A stretch of DNA of 64,000 nucleotides, from NCBI RefSeq assembly GCF_030817415.1, contig NZ_JAUSZI010000002.1:9548001-9612000 (forward strand). The letters are read 5' to 3'. The stretch comes from Streptomyces umbrinus (lineage in GTDB: Bacteria; Actinomycetota; Actinomycetes; Streptomycetales; Streptomycetaceae). Made by a program: the position numbers and the translations under genes. Every line of letters starts with the position of its first letter. Position 1 is the stretch's first letter. Positions 25,288-34,073 of this stretch are shown here, one piece after another. The notes below the pieces were generated by a model that was not told where the DNA came from, ran no database searches, and was given only the letters and a program-made list of their open reading frames with translations.

Positions 25288-26055
25288 GTGAACGACGGCG
25301 GTGGGCGACAGTTCGGTCCGCTCGGCACGACCTTGGTGATCATCCCGACCTTCAACGAGGCGGAGAACATCAAGGCGATCGTCGGCCGCGTGCGGGCCTC
25401 CGTGCCCGCGGCGCACGTTCTGATCGCCGACGACAACAGCCCCGACGGCACCGGCAAACTCGCCGACGAACTGACCGTCGAGGACGACCAGGTCCACGTG
25501 CTGCACCGCAAGGGTAAGGAAGGCCTCGGCGCCGCCTACCTCGCGGGCTTCCGCTGGGGCCTGGAGCACGGGTACGGCGTGCTGGTCGAGATGGACGCGG
25601 ACGGCTCGCACCAGCCCGAGGAACTGCCCCGGCTGCTCACCGCGCTCAAGGGGGCCGACCTCGTGCTCGGGTCCCGCTGGGTGCCGGGCGGGCGCGTGGT
25701 CAACTGGCCCAAGTCCCGTGAGTTCATCTCGCGCGGCGGCAGCCTGTACTCGCGCGTCATGCTCGACGTGCCGATCCGCGACGTCACCGGCGGCTACCGC
25801 GCCTTCCGCCGCGAGACCCTGGAGGGTCTCGGCCTCGGCGAGGTCTCCTCGCAGGGCTACTGCTTCCAGGTCGACCTGGCCCGGCGCGCCGTCAAGGCCG
25901 GCTATCACGTCGTCGAGGTGCCCATCACCTTCGTCGAGCGCGAACTGGGCGACTCGAAGATGAGCCGCGACATCCTGGTGGAGGCCCTGTGGAGGGTGAC
26001 CACGTGGGGGGTCGGGGAGCGGGCGGACCGGATTCGGGGGCGTCGGAAGGGCTGA
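25288..26055 (+). CDS. ppm1: Polyprenol monophosphomannose synthase
   Basis: The 255-residue GT2 glycosyltransferase moves mannose from GDP-mannose to polyprenol phosphate, the donor for protein O-mannosylation and lipoglycans at the membrane. The GT2 motifs are clear: VIIPTFNEAENIKAIVGRV, IADDNSPDGTGKLAD, the DxD-type EMDADGSHQPEELPRLL, and DVTGGYRAFRRETLEGLGL. No C-terminal membrane domain is present, as in Actinobacteria where the acyltransferase part is separate. GTG start with AAGGGGAAG just upstream. The long leader suggests post-transcriptional control. Confidence 0.92.
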   Translation: MNDGGGRQFGPLGTTLVIIPTFNEAENIKAIVGRVRASVPAAHVLIADDNSPDGTGKLADELTVEDDQVHVLHRKGKEGLGAAYLAGFRWGLEHGYGVLVEMDADGSHQPEELPRLLTALKGADLVLGSRWVPGGRVVNWPKSREFISRGGSLYSRVMLDVPIRDVTGGYRAFRRETLEGLGLGEVSSQGYCFQVDLARRAVKAGYHVVEVPITFVERELGDSKMSRDILVEALWRVTTWGVGERADRIRGRRKG

Positions 26056-26335
26056 GGCGGGGTTCGGGGTCGAGGAGCGAGGGTTGAGGGGCGGGGGCTG
26101 ACGGGCAAGGTCCGGGGCCCCGGTTTTCGGTTCTGGGGTCTCGGGCGCTTCGTCTCCGGTCGGGTGTGTCAGTCGCATGCCCGGTCTCCTGGGCCGCCGG
26201 TTCGGGGTCCCGCGTTCGGGACTGATGGCCGGTTCGTTGTGTGGTCCCGCTGCCGGAAGCAGGCGGCTCCGCTTCACAGGCCGTGCTGACCACGCGTTTA
26301 TCCCGTACTGAGCCGTGCCCAGGCACACTGGACGC

Positions 26336-26920
26336 ATGACGACTGGCGCTTCGACTCCGCCCCACCCCGCACGGCCCCGGCGCTCCGGCCCGCTCCGATA
26401 CCTGCCGCTCGGCATCGCCGCATGGCTGGTGCTGGAGATCTGGCTGCTGATCATGGTGGCGGGTGCCACGAGCGGGTTCATCGTCTTCCTGCTGCTGGTC
26501 GCCGGATTCGTCCTCGGCTCCGTGGTCATCAAGCGGGCCGGACGCCGTGCCTTTCGCGCGCTGAGCGAGACGCTGCAGCAACAGCAGAGCGGGGCGTTGC
26601 CGCAGGGCGGTACGAATTCCGAGGGCAACGGTCTGATGATGCTGGGCGGGCTGCTGCTGATGCTTCCCGGGCTCATCTCCGACGCGCTCGGGCTGCTTCT
26701 GCTGGTGCCGCCGGTTCAGAAGGGGCTGAGCCGGTATGTGGAGCGGACGTTTGAGCGGAAGGTGCGGGAGGCCGGCGCTGGGACGCTCGGGGGTGCCTTC
26801 CAGCAGGCGCGTATCCATCGGCCTGACGGGAAGGTCGTTCCGGGTGAGGTCATTCGGGATGACGAGCCGCGGGACCGTCGTCAGGAAGACTCGGGCCCGA
26901 GGCCCCCGCTGAACGGCTGA
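26336..26920 (+). CDS. fxsA: FxsA family membrane protein
   Basis: The 194-residue protein has an N-terminal hydrophobic pair (YLPLGIAAWLVLEIWLLIMV and FIVFLLLVAGFVLGSVVI) and the family motif MMLGGLLLMLPGLISDALGL, followed by PPVQKGLSRYVERTFER. E. coli FxsA protects from phage T7 exclusion when overproduced; the role in Actinobacteria is unknown. No Shine-Dalgarno precedes the ATG; CACACT lies 7 bases upstream, so a leaderless mRNA is likely. The C-terminal part has lower third-position GC than its neighbours. Confidence 0.88.
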   Translation: MTTGASTPPHPARPRRSGPLRYLPLGIAAWLVLEIWLLIMVAGATSGFIVFLLLVAGFVLGSVVIKRAGRRAFRALSETLQQQQSGALPQGGTNSEGNGLMMLGGLLLMLPGLISDALGLLLLVPPVQKGLSRYVERTFERKVREAGAGTLGGAFQQARIHRPDGKVVPGEVIRDDEPRDRRQEDSGPRPPLNG

Positions 26921-26999
26921 CGCCCGGGGGTTTTCTTCGCCCCCGCCGCCCCTACCCATTCCCGTCACTCCTCGGGGGCTCCGCCCCCGAACCCCCGTT

Positions 27000-27041
27000 G
27001 CGCAGTTCCCCGCGCCCCTTAAGGGGCGCGGGGAACTGCGC
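27000..27041. repeat. Perfect 42-bp palindrome, class B copy of the dispersed terminator repeat
   Basis: GCGCAGTTCCCCGCGCCCCT starts the left arm and is mirrored exactly by AGGGGCGCGGGGAACTGCGC; with the central TA the two 21-base arms meet without a loop. It lies between convergent fxsA and rbpA and is followed by AACCAGCCACGACC. The same sequence in part recurs at 40131-40157, 47244-47272 and 60381-60407. It should end transcription in both directions. Confidence 0.85.
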
Positions 27042-27175
27042 AACCAGCCACGACCAACCCGCACCCAAAAGCCACCCAAAGTCATTCAAACGCACAAAAC
27101 CGCAGGCACCGTACCCGGAGGTACGGCACCCGCGGTTGGGTGCGTGCGTTGTATGCCGCCCAACCCCCGGAGGGG

Positions 27176-27550
27176 TTACGCGGACTTGCGGCTGTCCCGA
27201 GGGTGGACCGCGATGTTCATGGCTCCGGAGCGAAGTACAGCCAAGCGCTCTTCGAGGACCTCTTCGAGTTCCTCTCGCGTGCGCCGCTCCATCAGCATGT
27301 CCCAATGCGTGCGCGCGGGCTTGGCCTTCTTTTCCTCAGGGCCGTCGCCGTCCACCAGGAGTGCCTGGGCCCCGCAGACCTTGCACTCCCACTCCGGCGG
27401 GATCTCCGCCTCCACCGAGAAGGGCATCTCAAATCGATGGCCCTTCTCGCATGCGTACTCCACGGCCTGGCGCGGGGCCAGGTCGATGCCGCGGTCCGTC
27501 TCGTAGCTGGTCACCACGAGGCGCGTGCCGCGAAGAGCTCGCTCACTCAT
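27176..27550 (-). CDS. rbpA: RNA polymerase-binding protein RbpA
   Basis: The 124-residue protein binds the principal sigma factor and RNA polymerase and stabilises the open complex; it is specific to Actinobacteria. The core has Zn ligands Cys34, His38, Cys56 and Cys59 (YACEKGHRFEMPF, WECKVCGAQALLV). The sigma-interaction domain follows, with KPARTHWDMLMERRTREELE. In S. coelicolor it is SCO1421 and belongs to the SigR disulphide-stress regulon, in agreement with the promoter at 27611-27638. Length and sequence are canonical. Confidence 0.97.
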   Translation of the reverse strand: MSERALRGTRLVVTSYETDRGIDLAPRQAVEYACEKGHRFEMPFSVEAEIPPEWECKVCGAQALLVDGDGPEEKKAKPARTHWDMLMERRTREELEEVLEERLAVLRSGAMNIAVHPRDSRKSA

Positions 27551-27610
27551 GAATCGTGCCTCCCGGGCTTGTCGCCCACAGGACAGGTGTCGCTGTCGTC
27601 GTCATCCGGT

Positions 27611-27638
27611 CAACGTCCGGTCGGCGGTAAAGATTCCC
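27611..27638 (-). promoter_or_regulatory. SigR-type promoter of rbpA
   Basis: On the minus strand GGGAAT (27638-27633) and GTTG (27614-27611) are exactly 18 bases apart, matching the SigR consensus GGGAAT-N18-GTTG. The GTTG box is 61 bases upstream of the rbpA ATG. Confidence 0.88.
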
Positions 27639-27805
27639 GTTCCGGGTCATGCGTCGCCGTCGTAGCCGCCCCTTGTTGTACCCACCTGCGCCCGGTTTGT
27701 CACATCTGAGGGCAGATGTCACCCAGCGTTTCGGTATCTTTGACGCGCAGTAACGGTACGCCTGGCAGGCCAAACGCGTACACTACCGGCCTTTGGCCTC
27801 CGGCG

Positions 27806-29155
27806 CTAAATCCTGTCCGGAACGGGGTTGCCCGCGTCGCGCACCGCCTGGCGTACCGGAACCCTCGCGAGCAGCACGAATCCCAGCACGAAGAAGGCCA
27901 CGAGCGAGATGATCGCGTCCCGATAACTTCCCGTTAGCTGGTAGGTCAGACCGAACAGAAGCGGGCCGAGCCAGCTCATCCCGCGGTCGCTCATCTCGTA
28001 CGCCGAGAAGTACTCGGCCTCCTTGCCGGGCGGCACCAGATGCGAGAAAAGGGACCGGGACAGCGCCTGGCTGCCGCCGAGGACGACCCCGATGCCGGCG
28101 GCGAGGACGAAGAACCAGACGGGCGCGCCGGCGGGCAGGAAGTAACCGGCGCCCAGCGTCACGGTCCAGGCGACCAGTGAACCGAGGATGGTCCGTTTGG
28201 CGCCGTACGTCCGGGCGAGCCGGCCCATCCCGAGAGCCCCGGCCACCGCGAGCAGCTGGACCAGCAGCACAGCGACGATCAGCGTCGACTGGTCGAGGCC
28301 CAGCTCCTCGGATCCGTACACGGATGCCTGCGAGATGACCGTCTGGATGCCGTCGTTGTAGACCAGATAGGCGAGCAGGAAGGCGAGCGTCAGTGGCTGG
28401 CGGCGCATGTCCCGCACGGTGGCCGCCAGCTGCCGCCATCCGTGTGTGGACGTACCCGAGGAGGATGCCGTGCGGCGGTCGCGCAGCCGTTTGAGCGGTA
28501 CGAGCGTGAAGACGCCCCACCAGATACCGGCCGAGGCCAGACAGATGCGGACCGCCGTCGACTCGGAGACGCCGAAGGTGTCGTGGGCCGTGTAGAGGAT
28601 CAGGTTCGCGACCAGGACCAGCGAGCCCGACGCGTAACCGAAGGCCCAGCCCGTCGACGAGACGGCGTCGCGCTCCTCCGGCGGGGCGATCTGGGGGAGG
28701 TAGGAGTTGTAGAGCACCATCGAGACGGCCAGTGAGGCGTTGGCCACAATCAGCAGGAGGCCGCCCAGCAGATAGCGGTCGCCGTCCAGGAAGAACATCC
28801 CCGCTGTGGCCGCGGCGCCCAGGTAGGCGGCGACCGCGAGGAGCGGCTTCTTGCGGCCCGTGCGGTCGGCCGCCGCGCCCGCCATCGGCATCACGAAGAT
28901 CGACAGGATGACGGACGCCGACACGCAGTACGCGAAGAAGGAGCCGGCGCGCAGGGGGATCCCCAGCGGGTGCACGAACCCGTCCGCGTCCGCCGCCGCC
29001 TTGGCGACCGATGTCAGATAGGGGCCGAGGAAGACGGTGAGCACGCTCGTCGAGTAGACGGAACAGGCCCAGTCGTAGACGTACCAGCCGCGTTGTTCGC
29101 GCCGCCGTTCCGCGGCCTCGTCGGCCGCTTGTTCCCGCACGGTGTCGGTGCCCAT
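27806..29155 (-). CDS. MFS transporter, UMF1/Atg22-like
   Basis: The 449-residue protein has about 12 membrane helices. The N-terminal motif RGWYVYDWACSVYSTSVLT and the loop DRTGRKKPLLAVAAYLGAAA, with YNSYLPQIAPPEERDAVSS in the middle, place it in the UMF1 (Atg22-like) branch of the major facilitator superfamily. That branch includes amino-acid effluxers of fungi; bacterial substrates are unknown. The end of the protein reads PVPDRI. The gene is monocistronic, divergent from the scar region to its right. Confidence 0.88.
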   Translation of the reverse strand: MGTDTVREQAADEAAERRREQRGWYVYDWACSVYSTSVLTVFLGPYLTSVAKAAADADGFVHPLGIPLRAGSFFAYCVSASVILSIFVMPMAGAAADRTGRKKPLLAVAAYLGAAATAGMFFLDGDRYLLGGLLLIVANASLAVSMVLYNSYLPQIAPPEERDAVSSTGWAFGYASGSLVLVANLILYTAHDTFGVSESTAVRICLASAGIWWGVFTLVPLKRLRDRRTASSSGTSTHGWRQLAATVRDMRRQPLTLAFLLAYLVYNDGIQTVISQASVYGSEELGLDQSTLIVAVLLVQLLAVAGALGMGRLARTYGAKRTILGSLVAWTVTLGAGYFLPAGAPVWFFVLAAGIGVVLGGSQALSRSLFSHLVPPGKEAEYFSAYEMSDRGMSWLGPLLFGLTYQLTGSYRDAIISLVAFFVLGFVLLARVPVRQAVRDAGNPVPDRI

Positions 29156-29216
29156 CCGTGCCCTCGCTTCCCCGTCGCAGTCCCCGTACGCGGACGCCGC
29201 GCGGGGCGCCGGGCCG

Positions 29217-29333
29217 TCAGACCCAGGTGCCTCGGTCCCTCAGGACCCCGCGCAGCGTCTCGATGTCTGGGCATTGTGCCCAAGGTGCAAACTCGTCCAG
29301 TGGCCGGGCCCGTTGACCATGAGTATCCGTCAC
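29217..29333 (-). CDS. Possible 38-residue small protein
   Basis: A GTG-started frame reads VTDTHGQRARPLDEF, then APWAQCPDIETLRGVLRDRG, and ends TWV. It looks protein-like, but third-position GC is lower than in neighbours and no Shine-Dalgarno is seen; TTAAAT lies 8 bases upstream, so a leaderless start is possible. It stands in the leader of the UMF1-type gene. It may be a small gene or chance. Confidence 0.25.
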   Translation of the reverse strand: MTDTHGQRARPLDEFAPWAQCPDIETLRGVLRDRGTWV

Positions 29334-29372
29334 ACAAGGTGATTTAAGGGTCTGTTAGAGTGACGAGCGCCT

Positions 29373-29565
29373 GGGTGTCCACGACCGGCAGCCAGGACTA
29401 CCGCCGGGCTGGCGGGATGTCAGGTCTGTGGAGCCGATGTAAGACCACTGGGCGGTACCCCGTCCCTCGCCTTAACCAGGGTGGCTGTTGGTTGTGAAGC
29501 AGAAAGCTCGGCCTGCGAGGGCCGGACTCCTCTCAGGGGGAGGAGGCCAAGATGCCATCGACTCC
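29373..29565 (+). mobile_element. Degraded right end of an IS200/IS605-type TnpB element
   Basis: One frame reads ARTTAGLAGCQVCGADVRPL, which resembles the C-terminal tail that follows the zinc finger of Streptomyces TnpB proteins as I remember them. It is followed by GTGAAGCAGAAAGC (29494-29507) and small hairpins, CGGCC/GGCCG and CTCCTC (29527-29532)/GAGGAG (29540-29545). These are typical of the 3' end where the TnpB guide RNA (reRNA) is encoded. No transposase or TnpB body is present. The element abuts the broken glycerophosphodiesterase gene. Identification is from pattern memory and not proven. Confidence 0.5.
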
Positions 29566-29961
29566 CACTGAATTGATGGCCGGGGAGCCGCGTTGGCGGC
29601 TCCCCGTCGGCTCCGCCTTGATGTCGACGTTCCAGCGGACGTCCGGGAACGTCTCCAGCAGCTCCTCGAAGAGGGGGACCGGTTCCGATCCCGCGACGCG
29701 CGCGTGGCTCACGTCGTCCCAGGGGAGGTCCGCTATCCGGCCCGCGCCGTCGGTCACCCGGTCCAGCGTCGCGTCGTGGAAGGCGACGAGTTTTCCGTCC
29801 GCCGTGGTGTGTACATCGGTCTCGATGTATCGGTAGCCGGCCTCGACCGCGCGCCGGAACTGGGCCGCTGTGTTCTCCAGGCCGTCCGCGGCCCCGCCCC
29901 GGTGGGCGAAGGCGATCGGGCCGGGATGGTCGAGGTAGGGGTGGCGTACACGGGTGCTCAC
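29533..29961 (-). pseudogene. Truncated glycerophosphodiester phosphodiesterase
   Basis: From the GTG at 29961 about 117 residues match the N-terminal half of a GDPD TIM barrel: FAHRGGAADGLENTAAQF (catalytic HRG and ENT), YIETDVHTTADGKLVAFHDA and RWNVDIKAEP. The match stops near 29608, and the frame runs 24 unrelated residues through the hairpin and insertion-element end to a stop at 29533. Normal enzymes have about 240-270 residues, so the second half of the barrel is missing and the product should be inactive. The start overlaps the stop of the YczE-like gene (GTGA), showing it was once the last gene of that operon. Confidence 0.8.
29581..29606. terminator. Hairpin at the scar between the GDPD fragment and the TnpB-type end
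   Basis: CGGGGAGCCGC (29581-29591) and GCGGCTCCCCG (29596-29606) form a perfect 11-bp stem with a 4-base loop exactly at the point where GDPD similarity ends. It could be the subterminal hairpin of the insertion element or a terminator. Confidence 0.5.
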
Positions 29962-30644
29962 CCGCGCAGTATCGCCTGCTCCGGTTGCCCGGCGGCAACG
30001 ACCGTGCTGCCGCCCGATGATGCGGAGGGGACGGCGAACAGGCGCAGGAAGAGCTGGGCCAGTGGGCCGATGGCGACCGCGTACAGGACCGTGCCCACGC
30101 CGACCGTGCCGCCGAGGACGAAGCCCGTCGCCACCACCGCCACCTCGATGGCCGTACGCACCAGGCGGATCGAGCGGCCGGTGCGCCGGTGGAGCCCCGT
30201 CATCAGACCGTCGCGCGGGCCCGGGCCGAAACGGGCCGCTATGTAGAGGCCGGTCGCCAGGCCGTTGAGGAGGATGCCCGCGACCAGCAAGGGGACGCGG
30301 ATTCCGAGGGCGTGCGCGTCCGGGACCAGGGCGAGCGTGCCGTCCATGGCGATCCCGACCACGAAGACGTTGGAGACCGTGCCGAGGCCCGGGCGCTGGC
30401 GCATCGGGATCCACAGGAGCAGCACCACGGCGCCCACGATGATCGACACGACGCCGATCGTCAGCCCGGTCATCTCTGCGAGGCCCTGGTCCAGGACGCT
30501 CCAGGGCGCCAGGCCCAGGCCCGCCTCCACGAGGAGGGCCACGCTCGCGCCGTACAGCGCCAGGCCCACGTACAGCTGGAGCAGTCGGCGGGTGAGGTGC
30601 CTCGACGGCGGACTCGACGGCCGATCCGGCGGCGGAGTGGACAA
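29958..30644 (-). CDS. YczE-like integral membrane protein
   Basis: The 228-residue protein has about five to six hydrophobic helices. It carries the family pattern LYGASVALLVEAGLGLAPWS, GPGPRDGLMTGLHRRTGRS and VRTAIEVAVVATGFVLGGTV seen in YczE/YitT-like proteins. A longer frame to 30746 exists, but TTG 30644 has AGGGGG 6 bases upstream and gives the normal N-terminus. Its function is not known. It is divergent from a MocR-type regulator, a pairing that recurs in Actinobacteria and suggests the regulator controls it. Confidence 0.8.
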   Translation of the reverse strand: MSTPPPDRPSSPPSRHLTRRLLQLYVGLALYGASVALLVEAGLGLAPWSVLDQGLAEMTGLTIGVVSIIVGAVVLLLWIPMRQRPGLGTVSNVFVVGIAMDGTLALVPDAHALGIRVPLLVAGILLNGLATGLYIAARFGPGPRDGLMTGLHRRTGRSIRLVRTAIEVAVVATGFVLGGTVGVGTVLYAVAIGPLAQLFLRLFAVPSASSGGSTVVAAGQPEQAILRG

Positions 30645-30744
30645 GGTGTGCCCCCTGGTGGTGATAGTGGCCTGACCCGTGACACTCTGTGGCTTGAGAA
30701 GAAACCTCTTCCATGGCCAATTCGGGGAAGGTGGACTGGAAATC

Positions 30745-32244
30745 ATGGCGCAGTGGACCTCGGCGGTCGGTGCCGCTCAGCTCGCGCGGCTGCTCAACTC
30801 CCAGCAGGAGCGCCCGGCGGGCCCCGGTACACGCCGCCCGCCCGCCTATCGCGCCCTCGCCGACGGCGTCCGTCTGCTCGTCCTCGAAGGACGCGTTCCC
30901 GTCGCCGCGCGGCTCCCCGCCGAGCGCGAACTGGCCCTCTCCCTCTCCGTGAGCCGCACCACCGTGGCGGCCGCCTACGAAGCCCTCCGCGCCGAGGGAT
31001 TCCTGGAGTCCCGCCGGGGAGCGGGCAGCTGGACGGCCGTACCGGCCGGGAACCCGCTGCCCGCGCGCGGCCTGGAACCGCTGCCGCCCGAGGCCCTCGG
31101 CTCCATGATCGACCTGGGCTGTGCGGCCCTGCCCGCCCCCGAGCCGTGGCTCACCCGTGCCGTCCAGGGCGCCCTTGAGGAGCTCCCGCCGTACGCCCAC
31201 ACGCACGGCGACTATCCGGCGGGGCTGCCCGCGCTGCGCGAGATGCTGGCCGAGCGGTACACCGCGCGCGGCATCCCGACCATGCCCGAGCAGATCATGG
31301 TGACCACCGGGGCCATGGGCGCCATCGACGCCATCTGTCACCTCTTCGCCGGGCGCGGCGAGCGCATCGCCGTCGAGTCTCCCTCCTACGCCAACATCCT
31401 CCAGTTGATGCGCGAGGCCGGGGCCCGGCTGGTGCCCGTCGCCATGGCCGAGGGGCTCGCGGGCTGGGACATGGACCGCTGGCGGCAGGTGCTGCGCGAC
31501 GCGGCACCCCGGCTCGCCTATGTCGTCGCTGACTTCCACAACCCGACAGGCGCGCTCGCCGACGAGGACCAGCGCAGGCGGCTCGTCGACGCGGCCCGTT
31601 CCGCAGGCACGGTGCTGATCGTGGACGAGACCATGAGCGAGCTCCACCTGGACGAGGACGTCGAAATGCCGCGCCCCGTCTGCGGGTTCGACCCGGCCGG
31701 GTCCACGGTCATCACCGTCGGTTCGGCCAGCAAGGCGTTCTGGGCGGGCATGCGGATCGGCTGGGTCCGCGCCGCTCCCGACGTGATACGCAGTCTGGTC
31801 GCGGCCCGCGCGTACGCCGACCTCGGCACCCCCGTCCTGGAACAGCTCGCCGTGAACTGGCTGCTCAGCGCCGGTGGCTGGGAGCAGGCCGTGGACATCC
31901 GGCGCACCCAGGCCCGCGAGAACCGCGACGCGCTGGTGACGGCCCTGCGCCGTGAACTGCCCGGCTGGGAGTACGACGTGCCGCGCGGTGGGCTCACCCT
32001 GTGGGTGCGTACGGGCGGTCTGTCCGGGTCACGGCTGGCCGAGGTCGGCGAGCGGGTGGGCGTGCGCGTCCCCTCCGGGCCCCGCTTCGGGGTCGACGGA
32101 GCCTTCGAGGGCTATGTGCGGCTGCCGTTCACCGTCGGCGGCGCGGTGGCCGACGAGGCGGCGACGCGCCTGGCCGCGGCAGCCCGGCTGGTGGAGTCGG
32201 GGGCGAACGGCGGAACTGAGTCGCCACGCACGTTCGTGGCGTGA
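30745..32244 (+). CDS. MocR-type (GntR/aminotransferase) transcriptional regulator
   Basis: The 499-residue protein joins a GntR winged-helix domain (about 35-105: AYRALADGVRLLVLEGRVPV, LSVSRTTVAAAYEALRAEGF) to a PLP-dependent class I aminotransferase-like domain (about 135-490). The PLP lysine is Lys330 in VGSASKAFWAGMRIGW, and DFHNPTGALADEDQ holds the cofactor-binding Asn/Asp region. MocR proteins sense PLP or amino compounds (PdxR, GabR, TauR are examples). The divergent YczE-like gene is the probable target. The true ligand is unknown. Confidence 0.9.
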   Translation: MAQWTSAVGAAQLARLLNSQQERPAGPGTRRPPAYRALADGVRLLVLEGRVPVAARLPAERELALSLSVSRTTVAAAYEALRAEGFLESRRGAGSWTAVPAGNPLPARGLEPLPPEALGSMIDLGCAALPAPEPWLTRAVQGALEELPPYAHTHGDYPAGLPALREMLAERYTARGIPTMPEQIMVTTGAMGAIDAICHLFAGRGERIAVESPSYANILQLMREAGARLVPVAMAEGLAGWDMDRWRQVLRDAAPRLAYVVADFHNPTGALADEDQRRRLVDAARSAGTVLIVDETMSELHLDEDVEMPRPVCGFDPAGSTVITVGSASKAFWAGMRIGWVRAAPDVIRSLVAARAYADLGTPVLEQLAVNWLLSAGGWEQAVDIRRTQARENRDALVTALRRELPGWEYDVPRGGLTLWVRTGGLSGSRLAEVGERVGVRVPSGPRFGVDGAFEGYVRLPFTVGGAVADEAATRLAAAARLVESGANGGTESPRTFVA

Positions 32245-32413
32245 CGCTTCCGGAGCCGGCATGTGCGGTGTCGTCTCCCGAGCCGCGAGCCGCGAGCCCT
32301 GCGCTCCGGCGAAAGCGCGGTTCTCCGGGTAACCGCCGCCCGGCTGGTGACGAGGGAAGTGGGCGGAGAGAGGGCGCCGTGCGTTCTCGCGCGAGACGCC
32401 CCCCTCCATCCAC

Positions 32414-34036
32414 TCAGCCTTCCGCGGGGACGCCCACCGCACCCGGTGCGGTGAAGCGCACGGGGCTTTCCGGGGCTGCGTCCACATGGTCCGCCGGTGC
32501 CATGCCCGTCGGCTCGGCGTCCGCCGGAGCCGTGCGCGCCGGCAGCAGACCGACCACCGCCTGGCGGTGGGCCTCGCTCGTCGCCTCGTCGTACGGGTCC
32601 GGGGTCGCCGGGACCTGGAGGCGGTGGACCGGGCCCGAGCCCAGCCGGGCGTAGCCGCGGCCGGGCGGCACGTCGGGCGTCGGAGTCGTGGGCGGGGGAG
32701 ACCCGAGCACCGCTTCGAGCTGGCCCGTGGACGCGGGACCGAGCACGACACGCGCGCGCGTGTGCCCGCGTACCGCCTCGCTGAGTGACTCCAGGGCGTC
32801 GAACTGCTCGGCCACCACCACCGTCACACCCGCCGCGCGGCCGTGGCGCAGCGGCACCTGGAGGAGGGACTGGGGATCCTTGCGGCCGTCGGCCGCCGCG
32901 AGATGGCCGAGGACCGTCGGACGGTCGAGGAGAAGCCAGAGGGGACGCCTGGTGTCCTCCGGCGGGGTGTGGCCCGCCTGCCGGGCGCGGTTCGCGGCGA
33001 TGAGGCGGCGCTCCGTCTCGTGCGCCGCCCACTCCAGGCTCGCCAGCGCGCCCGCCAGGCCGCACTCGATGCCCAGGACGCCGTCGCGGCCGGTCAGACA
33101 GGCGAACTCGCCGCTGCCGCCGCCCTCGACGATCAGTACGTCGCCGTGCTGGAGGGCCTGCAGCGCCATCGAGCGCAGCAGAGTGGTCGTGCCGCTGCCG
33201 GGCCCGCCGACCGCGAGCAGATGGGGCTCGGTCGAGCGCGCGCCGGTGCGCCAGACGACCGGTGGGGTGTCCCGCCGCTCCTCGCCGAAGGTGAGCGGAA
33301 GCGTGCGCTGGACCCCGGCCGGGTCGGTGAAGCCGAGGACGGTCTCGCCCGGAGCCGTGACGAAGCGCTGGGCGGCGACATCGGTGGGAAGCGGCGGCAG
33401 CACCGTGACCGAGAGCTGGTTGCCCTCCTCGTCCCACGTGAAGCGGTACTCGCGCCCGCGGCCCGACTTGGTGTGCAGCAACTGCTCGATACGGGCACGC
33501 GCGTCCGCCTCCCCGTCGGTGAAGTACGCGGGGTAGTGGAGCGAGAGATGCGAGACACGGCCGGTGTCGTCGAACTCGTACGAGGTGAAGGCCTTGTCCC
33601 ACTCGCCGCCGTGGGCGTAGAGCGGGGCCGGGTCCTCGGGAACCGAGAAGTAGGGGACGAGTGCTTCGTAGAGCGACTCGAGGCGCTTGGCCTGCGCCTC
33701 GTCGGGTCCGACCGGCCCGGACGGGGTGCGGTCCCGGCCGTGCCACGCCGATGCACCCATCAGGGTGACGATGGCGAGCAGCGGCCCGTACGGGACGAGG
33801 GCCACGACCAGGACGACCGAAGCCACCAGGAACAGCAGTGGACCGCGCCGGTCCTTTGGGGTGTCCGCCCACTTGCGCCGTCCGGCGGCAGCCAGCCGGC
33901 GCAGTCCACGGGTGACCGTGATCAGTGGGTGAAGGACGTCGGTGGCGCTGTCGGCGGCCGTCCGGGCCAGGTCCCGGCTGCGGGCGATCTGCGCGCTGCC
34001 GGTACTCAGAATGCGGGGAAGAGGGCGCCGGGCCAC
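32414..34036 (-). CDS. FtsK/SpoIIIE-like ATPase with a degenerate P-loop
   Basis: The 540-residue protein has two N-terminal membrane helices (about 66-96, LLFLVASVVLVVALVPYGPL) and a C-terminal RecA-like domain. At the Walker A position it reads GGPGSGTTTLLRSM (277-290), with Thr instead of the essential Lys. A Walker-B-like RPLWLLLDRPTVLGHLA follows. It resembles FtsK/TraB-type DNA pumps of Streptomyces but may not hydrolyse ATP normally. GTG 34036 is preceded by AGGAGAC; the open frame beyond it is non-coding. A small membrane-protein gene lies just upstream in the same direction. Confidence 0.75.
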   Translation of the reverse strand: MARRPLPRILSTGSAQIARSRDLARTAADSATDVLHPLITVTRGLRRLAAAGRRKWADTPKDRRGPLLFLVASVVLVVALVPYGPLLAIVTLMGASAWHGRDRTPSGPVGPDEAQAKRLESLYEALVPYFSVPEDPAPLYAHGGEWDKAFTSYEFDDTGRVSHLSLHYPAYFTDGEADARARIEQLLHTKSGRGREYRFTWDEEGNQLSVTVLPPLPTDVAAQRFVTAPGETVLGFTDPAGVQRTLPLTFGEERRDTPPVVWRTGARSTEPHLLAVGGPGSGTTTLLRSMALQALQHGDVLIVEGGGSGEFACLTGRDGVLGIECGLAGALASLEWAAHETERRLIAANRARQAGHTPPEDTRRPLWLLLDRPTVLGHLAAADGRKDPQSLLQVPLRHGRAAGVTVVVAEQFDALESLSEAVRGHTRARVVLGPASTGQLEAVLGSPPPTTPTPDVPPGRGYARLGSGPVHRLQVPATPDPYDEATSEAHRQAVVGLLPARTAPADAEPTGMAPADHVDAAPESPVRFTAPGAVGVPAEG

Positions 34037-34073
34037 TGCTGTCTCCTGGAGGTGCGTGCGAACGGGATGGGCG

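Noticed and set aside
26040..26160. G-rich strand after ppm1 that might form quadruplexes
   Set aside because: G tracts are frequent by chance in such GC-rich DNA; no regular spacing was seen.
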